DNA of 64,000 nt from assembly GCA_050249695.1 (NCBI GenBank), contig JBFWQA010000007.1, positions 46,464 through 110,463 of the forward strand, given 5' to 3'. This document shows positions 1 through 8,590 of the stretch, one piece after another. Source of the DNA: JACKJP01 sp050249695 (GTDB lineage: Bacteria; Pseudomonadota; Alphaproteobacteria; Rhizobiales; Tepidamorphaceae). Positions within the stretch are counted from its first letter, which is position 1, and each line of letters starts with the position of its first letter. A program made the translations under genes and the position numbers. The notes under the pieces were generated by a model, which was not told where the DNA came from, ran no database searches, and saw only the letters and a program-made list of their open reading frames with translations.

Positions 1-1
1 C

Positions 2-583
2 GAGCTTGCGACCTCGAATGCGCGCGTGCCGCTGTCCGAGGTGAAGAAATACCCACATGGAAAACGCTTCGATATCGATGTGAAGGTGGAGGCGGGCGAC
101 CCGGACGGCACGGGCTGGCTCGAACTGGCCGACCCCATGATGATGGCCGAACTGGCGGAGGTGCGGACCGAACCGGCAACACATCCGAAAGACCCGCGCT
201 TTCCGCTGCAGCTCGTCTGCCGCCGCGTCAACAATATGATGAACTCGACCGGGACGAATATCCCTAACCTTCTCAAGGGGCAATCCTTCAACCCGCTCTG
301 GATCAACCCCGCCGACGCGCAAAGTCTCAATCTCAGGGACGGCGACAAGGTGCGCATCCGATCGCGCTATGACGAGGTCGTCAGTTTCGTCGAGTTCGAC
401 AAGTCTCTCAGGCCCGGCGTCGTCTCGATGACGCACGGGTTTGGCACGCACGGTCCGGACGGCGAGACCGATCCGCGCGTCGCCGGCAGCAATATCAATC
501 TGCTCATCCACATGGACGAGCACGACCCGATTTCGGGCATTCCGAGAATGAGCGCGATCCCTGTCTCGGTCGCTTCGGCCTGA
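2..583 (+). CDS. Molybdopterin oxidoreductase, C-terminal part (cut by window start)
   Basis: The reading frame is open from base 2 and has lost its start; 193 residues are visible. They form the C-terminal molybdopterin-dinucleotide-binding domain of the DMSO-reductase superfamily. The visible signs are MNSTGTNIPNL, then the barrel stretch with INPADAQSLNLRDGDKVRIRS and a closing PGVVSMTHGFG segment. Most of the catalytic domain lies outside the window, so the substrate cannot be read. The gene ends 7 bases before the stop of the convergent ABC ATPase. Family assignment is firm; specific function is unknown. Confidence 0.85.
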   Translation, partial: ELATSNARVPLSEVKKYPHGKRFDIDVKVEAGDPDGTGWLELADPMMMAELAEVRTEPATHPKDPRFPLQLVCRRVNNMMNSTGTNIPNLLKGQSFNPLWINPADAQSLNLRDGDKVRIRSRYDEVVSFVEFDKSLRPGVVSMTHGFGTHGPDGETDPRVAGSNINLLIHMDEHDPISGIPRMSAIPVSVASA

Positions 584-590
584 ACGCCGG

Positions 591-1412
591 TCAGCCCGCT
601 TCCAGTACCGCGCTCAGGAATTGCTGAGTCCGCTCTTTCTGCGGGCTGCCGAAGATTTCCGACGGTGGCCCCTGCTCCTCGATCTTGCCATCGTAGAAGA
701 AGCAGACGCGATCCGATATTTCCTTCGCAAAGCCCATCTGGTGGGTAACCATCAGCATGGTGAGATTGTGCGCGTCGACCAGCTTCCGGATGACGTTGGT
801 GACTTCGCCGATCACTTCCGGATCGAGGGCCGACGTCACCTCGTCGAACAGCATCACCTTCGGGCGCATCGCCAGCGCGCGGGCGATGGCGACCCGCTGC
901 TGCTGGCCGCCCGAAAGACGCGCGGGATGCTGGTCCACCTTGTCCTCCAGCCCGACCATGCCGAGGAGTTCGAGCGACCTCTCGCGCGCCTCTGCCCTGG
1001 GCAGGCCGAGAACGTGAACCGGCGCCTCCATACAGTTCTCCAGCGCGGTCATGTGCGGAAATAGATTGAAGTGCTGAAAGCACATGCCGATATTGCTGCG
1101 CATCCGCCGGATGTGTCGGCGGTCCGCAGGCACCAGCTGGCCGCGTTTTTCCATGTGCGTCAGCGGCTCGCCATCGACATAGATGACCCCGCCATTGATG
1201 GTCTCCAGCGTCATCAGCATGCGCAGCACGGTTGTCTTGCCCGATCCGAACGGGCCGATCACTGTCACCATCTCTCCCTCGTCCACGTCGAGGTCGAGGG
1301 AATCGAGCACCACCAGATCGCCGTAGCGCTTGGTCACGTTCATGAACCGGACCATCGGCACCTTTTCGCCTTCCAGCCGCAGCGGATATCCCGACATGTC
1401 TTCTGCAGTCAT
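591..1412 (-). CDS. Amino-acid-type ABC transporter ATP-binding protein
   Basis: A 273-residue ATPase of the polar amino acid uptake (PAAT/HisP) class that powers import through the two permeases encoded just upstream. Walker A is GPFGSGKTT, the signature LSGGQQQRVAIARAL and Walker B VMLFDEVTSALDPE, followed by an H-loop in MVTHQMGFA. The frame is open further upstream, but the ATG at 1412 overlaps the stop of the neighbouring permease as ATGA, so that start is chosen. It is the last gene of the four-gene minus-strand operon binding protein-permease-permease-ATPase. Confidence 0.92.
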   Translation of the reverse strand: MTAEDMSGYPLRLEGEKVPMVRFMNVTKRYGDLVVLDSLDLDVDEGEMVTVIGPFGSGKTTVLRMLMTLETINGGVIYVDGEPLTHMEKRGQLVPADRRHIRRMRSNIGMCFQHFNLFPHMTALENCMEAPVHVLGLPRAEARERSLELLGMVGLEDKVDQHPARLSGGQQQRVAIARALAMRPKVMLFDEVTSALDPEVIGEVTNVIRKLVDAHNLTMLMVTHQMGFAKEISDRVCFFYDGKIEEQGPPSEIFGSPQKERTQQFLSAVLEAG

Positions 1413-2080
1413 CGTGTCATTCCGAGCTTCTTGCGCACCCAGGTCTCGAATGCGCGGATCAGGGCGGCCGACGGTAGCGAAATGGCCAGAAAGATCAGGC
1501 CGACCAGCGTGTAGGGTTCCAGATAGCGGTAGCTTTCCGAGCCGATGGCGGTCGCCGTATGCATGAGTTCGGCGACCCCGATCACCGACAGCATCGGCGT
1601 ATCCTTGAAGATGCCGACCAGATAATTCCCCATGCCGGCAAGCGATGGCGGCAGGGCCTGCGGGATGATCACCCGGAAATAGGTGCGGGCCGGGCTCAAG
1701 TTGAGCGCGGCGCTGGCCTCCCACTGGCCGCGCGGCACGCTGTCGAGCCCGCCCCGATAGACCTCGGAAAGATAGGAGGCATAATGGAGGCCGATCGCGA
1801 TCATGCCGGCGACCCAGGGCGACAGCCGGATACCGAATTGCGGCCCGACATAAAAGACGAAGAAAATCTGCAGGATGAGCGGCGTTGAACGAATGAACTC
1901 GACCGTTTCGCGCACGGCGAACGTCAGCGGCCGGAACGGCGTCCTTTGCGCAAGAGCCAGCATCAGCCCGAGAACGACCGCGATCGCATAGCCGATGCCC
2001 GCTGCCAGCAGCGTGTTTCCTGTCGCCTCGATGAGACGGGGCAGGATGTCCAGCGTGAAGTCCCAGCGCCAGTCGAACAT
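1409..2080 (-). CDS. Amino acid ABC transporter permease (second)
   Basis: A 223-residue inner-membrane permease of the HisMQ/GlnP class. It begins MFDWRWDFTLDILPRLIEATGNT. It carries the EAA loop typical of the family (GGLDSVPRGQWEASAALNLS, then IIPQALPPSLAGMGN) and about five hydrophobic segments. The open frame extends upstream to 2401 but only as a shadow of the neighbouring permease. The ATG at 2080 lies 5 bases after that gene's stop. It pairs with the 2086-2751 permease to form the heterodimeric channel. Confidence 0.92.
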   Translation of the reverse strand: MFDWRWDFTLDILPRLIEATGNTLLAAGIGYAIAVVLGLMLALAQRTPFRPLTFAVRETVEFIRSTPLILQIFFVFYVGPQFGIRLSPWVAGMIAIGLHYASYLSEVYRGGLDSVPRGQWEASAALNLSPARTYFRVIIPQALPPSLAGMGNYLVGIFKDTPMLSVIGVAELMHTATAIGSESYRYLEPYTLVGLIFLAISLPSAALIRAFETWVRKKLGMTR

Positions 2081-2085
2081 CGCGG

Positions 2086-2751
2086 TCAGGCCCTGCTCAG
2101 ACGCCGGCGCATACGGCGTTCCAATCCGCGCATCGCCGGCGTTATGACGAAACGCGCCATGGCGTAATAGATGATGAGCGCGGTCCCGAACGCCTGGGCG
2201 GAAAGAAAGGTCGTGCCATTGATCTGCTTGGCCTCGAACATCAGGTCGGCCACAGCGATCAGCGAGACCAGCGCGGTGCCCTTCAGGAGCTCGATCAGCA
2301 GATTGCCCCAGGGCGGCAGCATGATGACAAGCGCCTGCGGCAGGATGATCCGGCGCATCCGCTGGCCGCCGCTCATGTTGAGCGCGATCGCCGCTTCCCA
2401 CTGGCCACGCGGCACGGCGAGAATGGCGCCGCGCACGAGTTCGGCCCCGTACGCGCCGAGGTTCATCCCCACCGCGACGAAGCCGGCGGTGAACTTATCG
2501 AAGGTAAGGCCGAAGAGCGGGAGAACGAAAAATATCCAGTAGAGCTGCACGAGCAGCGACGTGCCGCGAAAAATCTCGATATAGACCGTCGCGATCCAGC
2601 GCGGCACGACGTTGCCGGAGAGCCGCATGAGCCCGGCGGCAAGAGCCACGGCGATCGCCAGCAGCGCGGCGAACACCGTCTGGATCGCCGTGACGACGGC
2701 GCCATCGATAAAGCGCGGCCCATACTCGGCGAGGAATGCCGGATAGCTCAT
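2086..2751 (-). CDS. Amino acid ABC transporter permease (first)
   Basis: A 221-residue permease paralogous to its downstream neighbour. Hydrophobic segments start after AEYGPRFIDGAVVTAIQT, and the EAA loop reads RGAILAVPRGQWEAAIALNMSGG. It would form the membrane channel together with the 1409-2080 product. It is separated from the binding-protein gene by about 100 bases that contain a strong hairpin (2798-2827). This layout usually lets the binding protein be made in excess of the membrane parts. Confidence 0.92.
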   Translation of the reverse strand: MSYPAFLAEYGPRFIDGAVVTAIQTVFAALLAIAVALAAGLMRLSGNVVPRWIATVYIEIFRGTSLLVQLYWIFFVLPLFGLTFDKFTAGFVAVGMNLGAYGAELVRGAILAVPRGQWEAAIALNMSGGQRMRRIILPQALVIMLPPWGNLLIELLKGTALVSLIAVADLMFEAKQINGTTFLSAQAFGTALIIYYAMARFVITPAMRGLERRMRRRLSRA

Positions 2752-2797
2752 CGTGCACCTCTCTCCGAGATGGCGCTAGCGCAAACCCCTGAAGGGA

Positions 2798-2827
2798 GCC
2801 GCGGGTTTCACGTCACAAACCCGCGGC
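2798..2827 (-). terminator. Intercistronic hairpin after binding-protein gene
   Basis: An exact 11-bp inverted repeat, GCCGCGGGTTT at 2798-2808 and AAACCCGCGGC at 2817-2827, with an 8-base loop. It sits between the binding-protein stop (2850) and the permease start (2751). No long T run follows on the minus strand, so partial termination or 3' mRNA protection is more likely than a full stop. Confidence 0.55.
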
Positions 2828-2849
2828 CCGATCCGAATCCGGCCGCCGC

Positions 2850-3692
2850 TCAGCGATTGTTGCAGACCCATTCGGTCGTCCTGTCGCCCGGCAGTTGGGA
2901 CTTCGTGTAGCCATACTCCTCGACAGCCGCCATCATCTCCTGCGAGCCCAGATACTCTTTCTGGGCCGCATTGAATTTCTCCAGGAAATCCTTGTCGCTG
3001 TCGCGGAAAGCGATGCCGACCCAGTTCTGTGTCCACTCCGGCAGCGCGGATGGATCGGTGACCTCGACCTGCGGGTTTTCCTCGGCCAGATTCAGCGCCG
3101 TGAAATAGGTAACGCCGCCGGCGTCTGCCCGTCCGGCCTTGACCGCGGCAAGAATCTCAGTGGGTCCGGGCACGGTCATGATATTAGACTCGTCGACCCC
3201 TTCCTTCTTGGCCGCTTCAACCGTGTTGTAGCCCGCCCCGGTCACGAAAGTCGCGTCCTTGGCCTTGATGTCCTGATAGTTGTTGATGTCCTTCGGGTTG
3301 CCTTCGGGAACGATGAAGGCGTCGGACACCTTGCCCATGGGTTCCGCGAAGGCCACGTTCTCGCAGCGGCTCTTCAGGATATACATGCCGCCCGTGATGA
3401 CATCGAAGCGGTTGGCCTTCAGGCCGGGTATGAGGCCGCCCCATTCGGTCGTAACGGGCTCGATATTGTCGTAGCCCATTTTCTTCAGTACGCCGATGGC
3501 ATAGGCATTCACGAAACCGAGCGGCTTGTTGTTCTCGCCCGGAAAGGCCCAGGGGACCTCGTTGGCAAACCCGATCCGGATCGACTTGCCGCTTTCGATA
3601 CGGTCCATCAGCGGGCCCGCCTGGGCCGCCGAAAGTCCGATCCCCAGGATGAGCGAAGCGGCGGCAATTCCCTTCAGCAATGTCCGTCTCAC
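2850..3692 (-). CDS. Periplasmic substrate-binding protein, PAAT family, EhuB-like
   Basis: A 280-residue exported binding protein. It starts at GTG 3692, chosen because AAGGAGGAG lies 7-8 bases upstream. The signal peptide MRRTLLKGIAAASLILGIGL ends around AQA-GP. The mature part follows the SBP_bac_3 fold. The segments IRIGFANEVPWAF, EWGGLIPGLKANRFDVITGG and RCENVAFAEP resemble ectoine/hydroxyectoine-binding EhuB more than generic amino acid binders. The ligand is therefore plausibly a compatible solute or related cyclic amino acid, which is inference only. No ectoine-degradation genes are visible nearby. Confidence 0.85.
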   Translation of the reverse strand: MRRTLLKGIAAASLILGIGLSAAQAGPLMDRIESGKSIRIGFANEVPWAFPGENNKPLGFVNAYAIGVLKKMGYDNIEPVTTEWGGLIPGLKANRFDVITGGMYILKSRCENVAFAEPMGKVSDAFIVPEGNPKDINNYQDIKAKDATFVTGAGYNTVEAAKKEGVDESNIMTVPGPTEILAAVKAGRADAGGVTYFTALNLAEENPQVEVTDPSALPEWTQNWVGIAFRDSDKDFLEKFNAAQKEYLGSQEMMAAVEEYGYTKSQLPGDRTTEWVCNNR

Positions 3693-3732
3693 GTCGTTTC
3701 TCCTCCTTATGATGATGATCCAAATTGCATTG

Positions 3733-3743
3733 TTGTGTACAGC
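3733..3743. promoter_or_regulatory. Candidate GntR operator, copy 1
   Basis: TTGTGTACAGC lies in the divergent intergenic region between the binding-protein gene and the GntR gene, 41 bases upstream of the transporter start. It matches the perfect palindrome at 3817-3827 in 9 of 11 positions. TGTATACA-type palindromes are typical targets of FCD-class GntR regulators. Confidence 0.4.
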
Positions 3744-3815
3744 AGCACGTATGACGCGCCGACGTCAACGATTTGGAGCTTATTTTAATGCCATCATGGG
3801 CGAGATACTATCTAT

Positions 3816-3827
3816 GCTGTATACAGC
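3816..3827. promoter_or_regulatory. Candidate GntR operator, copy 2 (perfect palindrome)
   Basis: GCTGTATACAGC is a perfect 12-bp palindrome, 28-31 bases before the GntR start codon. With the copy at 3733-3743 it gives one site per divergent transcription unit, as expected for a regulator that controls both the transporter operon and itself. Confidence 0.5.
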
Positions 3828-3854
3828 TTATGGCCGAAATGAAGGATCCGGACT

Positions 3855-4556
3855 GTGATGAAAGGCGTTGCGGCGGACGGTCCCGGGCGCGGGGAAACGC
3901 AAAGCGGCGCCGCCCGGGAGCGCTTCGAGCGGCTCTACGAGACGCTGCGCAACCGCATCTGCCTGCTTGACTATCCCCCCGGTCACCGGCTCAGCGAGGA
4001 AGCGCTGGCCGCCGAGTTCGGCGTGAGCCGGACACCACTGCGCCGCGTCCTCGGCTGGCTGGAAGCGCAGGGATTGGTGCGGTCCGTGCAGGGCGTCGGC
4101 ACCATCGTGACCGATGTGGATATCGGTGCGCTGGGACAGATCTATCAGCTGCGCATGGAGCTTGCCGAACTGATCGGCAAACTCGGTCCGCACGCCGCGG
4201 CCGACCGGATGGTTCTCCTGTTTCAGAGCCTCAGCGAACGCGGCCGGGCGCTCGCAGCCCTGCCGGACGCGCGCGCCTTCGCGCAGTTCAACATCGATGT
4301 CTTCCAGGCCTTGATGCAGCTTTCAGACAACAAACCCCTGCGCGAGACGAGCGAGCGTCTGTTCTACCTGACGAGCCGGATCTGGCTGCAATCGGTGCCG
4401 CAGATCGACCTCGGCCGCGAGGCGACGATCCTTGCGCGCGAGGTGGAGGAATTGCAGACGGCAGTCGAGGTCGGCGATCTTGCCGCCGTTGGGCTCATAC
4501 GGCGCGCGCATATATCGATGAGCTTCATCCGCCTGAAACGCTACCGCGAAAGCTGA
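3855..4556 (+). CDS. GntR-family regulator, FCD subclass
   Basis: A 233-residue regulator. The N-terminal winged helix (about residues 18-80) contains LSEEALAAEFGVSRTPLRRVL and GLVRSVQGVGTIVTD. The C-terminal helical FCD-type ligand domain starts at IYQLRMELAELIG. Two starts are possible, GTG 3855 and ATG 3858, both served by GAAGGA about 10 bases upstream. It is divergent from the EhuB-like transporter operon and is the natural local regulator of it. It converges with the M48 peptidase gene with only 3 bases between the stops. Confidence 0.88.
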   Translation: MMKGVAADGPGRGETQSGAARERFERLYETLRNRICLLDYPPGHRLSEEALAAEFGVSRTPLRRVLGWLEAQGLVRSVQGVGTIVTDVDIGALGQIYQLRMELAELIGKLGPHAAADRMVLLFQSLSERGRALAALPDARAFAQFNIDVFQALMQLSDNKPLRETSERLFYLTSRIWLQSVPQIDLGREATILAREVEELQTAVEVGDLAAVGLIRRAHISMSFIRLKRYRES

Positions 4557-4559
4557 CGG

Positions 4560-5591
4560 TCAGCGCGGCCTGAGGCTTTCCACATGCGCGGCCACCGCGC
4601 CGCGCCGGTCCTGCGTGCCCGGATGGGTGCTCAGCCAGTTGCTGCCGTCTTCGCCCTCATCTTTCGTAATGCGGCCGATCAGGTCGATGAACGCAAACGG
4701 GTCGCGTCCGGCCGCCAGCATCAGTTCGGCGCCGCGCATGTCGGCCTCGCGCTCGAATTGGCGCGAATGGCTGAGATTTGCGAGCGCGGCGCCCTGTGTC
4801 GCGACCTCCTCGACGATCTGACCGGAGTCGCCGCCGATCGCGGCGATCATGAAGCCGACGCCGAGGACGCGGTAGAGATTGCGCAGGCCATGCTTCTTTT
4901 CCACATGAGCGAGTTCATGTGCCAGAACACCCAGGATTTCGTCGTCGTCACGCGCGATTCTGACGAGTTCGTCCGTCACGACCACCGTGCCGCCCGGCAA
5001 CGCGAATGCGTTGGGCCCGATCGCCTTGCTCTGCCGGAACAGGAGCCTGGGAGCGGCATCAGCGACATCGGTGCTGGAGGCCAGTGCGGTAAAAGCGGCT
5101 TCAAGCGTCTCCCGGCGCTGCGACGGCAGGGCAGTCTCGTCGAACAATGTCCTGTCGAGGGTCGAAAGCGCCCCGGCGTCCATGACCTGAGTGAGCGAAG
5201 ACGGCGTTGCCCAGGCCGCGACCGACGCGGCGACAGGCAGGCCATAGCGATACAGGCCCATGATGACCGCGATGGTGAGAACGGTCAGAACGGCAATGGC
5301 TCGCCATGATCCCTCCAGCCGCGACAGGCGGGAGAAGAAATGCCGCTCGCGGTTCAGAATCCGGTCAGCACCCTCATTGTCGTCCGTCTCGAACACGCTG
5401 CCGTCGCTCATCGTGAGTTTGCGGTGGACGCGGCCCAGCCGGTCGCTCACCGACGCCAGGTCGAAACGCCGCAAGTTCCCCTCGACATCCGTGACGGTGA
5501 CCTGCCCCTCGTCAAAGGCGATCAGTTCCGCAGCCTGCGACTTCGCCTCGCCAGGGGCGAAGAGCCGCCCCGATATCCTCAGCTGAGCCAT
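4560..5591 (-). CDS. M48-family membrane-anchored zinc metallopeptidase
   Basis: A 343-residue protein with an N-terminal cytosolic beta-rich part (about 1-90), one transmembrane segment (about 97-118) and an M48 catalytic domain. The zinc motif HELAH is at residues 225-229, and the third ligand is in FEREADMRGAELM. M48 enzymes degrade damaged or misfolded membrane or envelope proteins. It lies 25 bases downstream of the YjgN-like gene in the same orientation. This pair of families often travels together, so the two products probably act together at the inner membrane. Confidence 0.88.
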   Translation of the reverse strand: MAQLRISGRLFAPGEAKSQAAELIAFDEGQVTVTDVEGNLRRFDLASVSDRLGRVHRKLTMSDGSVFETDDNEGADRILNRERHFFSRLSRLEGSWRAIAVLTVLTIAVIMGLYRYGLPVAASVAAWATPSSLTQVMDAGALSTLDRTLFDETALPSQRRETLEAAFTALASSTDVADAAPRLLFRQSKAIGPNAFALPGGTVVVTDELVRIARDDDEILGVLAHELAHVEKKHGLRNLYRVLGVGFMIAAIGGDSGQIVEEVATQGAALANLSHSRQFEREADMRGAELMLAAGRDPFAFIDLIGRITKDEGEDGSNWLSTHPGTQDRRGAVAAHVESLRPR

Positions 5592-5616
5592 CTGGTGGGC
5601 GCCTCCGGATCGCGCC

Positions 5617-6675
5617 TTACAGGCCGAAGTCGATGCCCTCGATATCGAGGAACTCCGCTGTCGCGACGTTTCCTTCGCGTTCGGACGCGGCGACGATCTC
5701 GCTCACCGGCGCGCTTGCCGACAGCGCCGTATGCTCGCTCTTGTAGCGCCACGAACGGATCGCCGCCCATGGCCGCATCAGTCCGACGGTCGCCAGGATG
5801 ATGAAGGCATTCGATATCAGGATCCAGACATACCGCCCGCGCGACAGGTCTGAATGCAGCGGATGCTCGCCTTGGAGCACCGTCGCCTGATAGGCGAGAT
5901 TGCGCACGCCGCACTGATAGAAGAAGTAGCCGAAGAAAAAGGTCGAGTAGAGACCGATGGCACTGATGGTACCGACGGTCACGATGACCGGATTTTTGGC
6001 GATTTCCTCGCTCGATGCACCGTTGAGACCGAGCGTGCCGGAGACCGCGAAGAGAATCCCGCCGATCGCCGCGCCCGTCGCGATGGCGGCGACAAGCCAG
6101 ATCAGACCGAACCCGATGGAGGCGAACCAGTTCCGGTAAAGCGGCCGCAGCCTCACGGCGGTTGCAAAAGGCGCGTTGCCGAACCGCATATTATTGCCGA
6201 TATAGTTCGACACCTCGCGCGACGCGAGCGGCGCGAGAAACCCCGCAGTCACAAATGCCGCGAGAGGCATGATGATGAAAGCGAAGAACGCGCTCCAGTA
6301 GTTGCCCTCAAAGCCGAACCTTATGTTGCGATGGCTCGTCATCCGCGCGCTGAAACGCAGCGCCTTGTTGATGATCCAAGGAAAGCCGAGCGCATAGGGG
6401 ATGAGCAGGACAAAGGCGATCGGCGTGATGCTGACGAGGATGTTGTAGCCGATCAGCAGCACGATCACGATGATGCGCCCGATCAGGATCTGCACCGGGC
6501 GCGCGTGATAGTCGAAATTGTGTCCATCGAGGAACGTGTTGCCGTAGAAATAGCGCAGCCGACGGACTTTCGCCCAGGCGCTATAGACGCCTAAAGTGAC
6601 GAGCGTCAGGAGCAGATTGACGATCCAGATGCCGAAATATTCCCGGGCTGTGCCGGAGAACGAAAAGCGATTCAT
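5617..6675 (-). CDS. YjgN/DUF898-family membrane protein
   Basis: A 352-residue multi-spanning inner-membrane protein. It opens with MNRFSFSGTAREYFGIWIVN and carries the family hallmark LGVYSAWAKVRRLRYFYGNT, repeated later in degenerate form around MRPWAAIRSWRYKSEHT. About six to eight hydrophobic stretches are visible. The biochemical role of DUF898 is unknown. It is first gene of a two-gene unit with the M48 peptidase. The roughly 110 bases between it and the allophanate hydrolase gene hold no further gene. Confidence 0.85.
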   Translation of the reverse strand: MNRFSFSGTAREYFGIWIVNLLLTLVTLGVYSAWAKVRRLRYFYGNTFLDGHNFDYHARPVQILIGRIIVIVLLIGYNILVSITPIAFVLLIPYALGFPWIINKALRFSARMTSHRNIRFGFEGNYWSAFFAFIIMPLAAFVTAGFLAPLASREVSNYIGNNMRFGNAPFATAVRLRPLYRNWFASIGFGLIWLVAAIATGAAIGGILFAVSGTLGLNGASSEEIAKNPVIVTVGTISAIGLYSTFFFGYFFYQCGVRNLAYQATVLQGEHPLHSDLSRGRYVWILISNAFIILATVGLMRPWAAIRSWRYKSEHTALSASAPVSEIVAASEREGNVATAEFLDIEGIDFGL

Positions 6676-6789
6676 GAAATGGATGCCCCCGCAGGCAATG
6701 TCTGAAAACTCTGAACGCTACCAGCGCGGGTGCGGGGGTCAAACGGTTTTTGGCGCGATAGTGCCTCTTCGCCTCTGCAAGTGCTGAAA

Positions 6790-8577
6790 TTACTCCAGCG
6801 CGTGCTCGGCGGGTTTTCCGACATAGCCGCGCCATCCGCCGAACCGTGTGATGTTCGGCGCATCGGCGACCGCCAGCGCCTCAACGAGAAAGCCCTGCAC
6901 TGACCCGCCGTCGTCGAGACGGATCGTGCCGATGCCGAGCGGGGTCGGAATGGCGGAAACGAAGCGGGCGAAGCCCTCAGCTGGGAAGGACCAGATCTCA
7001 AGTTCGATAGAGGCGCCCTTCTCCGGCCCGACGCGCAGCAGGCCGGGTTTTGGCGGCACGCTGCCCGGCAGAACGAAGAGATTGTATTCTGCCGCCGTCG
7101 CGGCCTCGCGCACCAGCGTCGCACCGAGCGCCCGCACTTCATGATTGAGCGCCATCCCGCTCAGATGGGCGCCGACGACGGCGAGTTGGATCGGTGCCGA
7201 AACCGGCGCGGCGGCCTGAACAGCATTGATGCGCCGTGCGTGAGCGTCACCTGTGAGTTCGCGCCCGAGCGAGGCAAGGCGCCGGTCGCTGCCACCGCGG
7301 CCGAGCAGCGTGACGCTTGCGGGCAGCCCGTCGCTGCGCAGGCCGGTCGGCAATGTCAGCCCGCACATGTCAAGCAGATTGACGAAATTCGTATAGGTGC
7401 CCAGTCTGGCATTCGGCCCGAACGGATCGGCCTCGATGTCGGCCAGCGTACAGATGCCGGGGATACTCGGCACGCACAGGACATCGATACCGGCAAGCTC
7501 CTGTTCTGCCTCGCGCTTGAGCGCCTGTAGCCGATAGAGTCCATTGAAGGCGTCAACGGCCGACATTTCCCTGGCACCCGTGATGATTTTTCGGGTGACC
7601 GGATGCAGCGCATCCGCATGCCCTTCCAGAAATCCGGCGATCCCCGCGAGCCGTTCGGCCAGCCAGGGGCCATGATAGAGCAGATCGGCGGCCGCATAGA
7701 ACGGCGTGAAATCCACTTCCCGGACGTTTGCGCCGAGCGACTTGAGGAGCGCGGCGGTCTCGGCGAAGGACCTTGCCTGCACTTCGTCGCCGAAGAACCG
7801 GATGGAGGCAGCGGAAGGAATGCCGATCCGCGACGTGGCGACGGAGGCGCGGCTGCCCGCGAAATCATAGGCGCGCGAGAACGGATCGGCGGCGTCATAG
7901 GAAGCCGTTACGGAAAAGACCGCTTCCGCGTCGGCGACCGATTGGGCGAATATGGAAATGCAATCGAGCGTCCGGCAGGCGGGCACGAGCCCGCGCGTCG
8001 ATAGCGCCCCGAGTGAGGGTTTCAGGCCAACGATCCCGTTCAGCGCCGCCGGCACGCGGCCGGACCCGGCCGTATCGGTCCCCAGGGAAAACGCCACGAT
8101 GCCATGTTTGACGGCGACGGCCGAGCCTGAACTCGACCCGCCGGGCACGAGTGTTGCGTCGACCGCGTTGCGCGGCACCGGATAGGGCGTGCGCACGCCG
8201 ACAAGTCCGCTGGCGAACTGATCGAGATTGGTCTTGCCGATGCAGATCGCACCCGCCTGCTTCAGCGCCCGGACGACCGGCGCGTCCGTCTCCGGCACAT
8301 AAGCAAATTCCGGACAGGCGCAGGTGGTCGGCATGCCCGCAACGTCGATATTGTCCTTTACCGCGAACGGCACCCCCCACAATGGCTTGCCGGCGTTGCG
8401 CGGCCCGATCGCGGCGGCTGCGGCGCGCAGAGACGCCGGCGATTCCAGATGGATGAAGATGCCCGGATCGTCCGCGGCCTCGATCCGCGCGAGCACGGCC
8501 TCGATGACGTCGAGCGGCGTTCTGCCCGCGTCGTAGGTGGCGCGAAGGCTGTCGAGCGTGAAGGCGATGTCTGACAT
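6790..8577 (-). CDS. Allophanate hydrolase (AtzF/DUR1-type)
   Basis: A 595-residue, full-length enzyme that would split allophanate into ammonia and carbon dioxide. The amidase-signature triad is visible: Lys74 (FAVKDNID), cis-Ser148 (GGSSSGSA) and nucleophile Ser172 (DTAGSGRVPA). The C-terminal allophanate-hydrolase domain (about 470-595) includes VLPGSVPPKPGLLR and ends in GGWRGYV. No urea carboxylase or biuret hydrolase is in the window. Instead it is the last gene of a peptide-type ABC importer operon, 13 bases behind the ATPase gene. The imported compound may therefore yield allophanate or a related carbamoyl amide. A relaxed amidase activity is the alternative. Confidence 0.88.
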   Translation of the reverse strand: MSDIAFTLDSLRATYDAGRTPLDVIEAVLARIEAADDPGIFIHLESPASLRAAAAAIGPRNAGKPLWGVPFAVKDNIDVAGMPTTCACPEFAYVPETDAPVVRALKQAGAICIGKTNLDQFASGLVGVRTPYPVPRNAVDATLVPGGSSSGSAVAVKHGIVAFSLGTDTAGSGRVPAALNGIVGLKPSLGALSTRGLVPACRTLDCISIFAQSVADAEAVFSVTASYDAADPFSRAYDFAGSRASVATSRIGIPSAASIRFFGDEVQARSFAETAALLKSLGANVREVDFTPFYAAADLLYHGPWLAERLAGIAGFLEGHADALHPVTRKIITGAREMSAVDAFNGLYRLQALKREAEQELAGIDVLCVPSIPGICTLADIEADPFGPNARLGTYTNFVNLLDMCGLTLPTGLRSDGLPASVTLLGRGGSDRRLASLGRELTGDAHARRINAVQAAAPVSAPIQLAVVGAHLSGMALNHEVRALGATLVREAATAAEYNLFVLPGSVPPKPGLLRVGPEKGASIELEIWSFPAEGFARFVSAIPTPLGIGTIRLDDGGSVQGFLVEALAVADAPNITRFGGWRGYVGKPAEHALE

Positions 8578-8590
8578 GATGATCTTCGTC

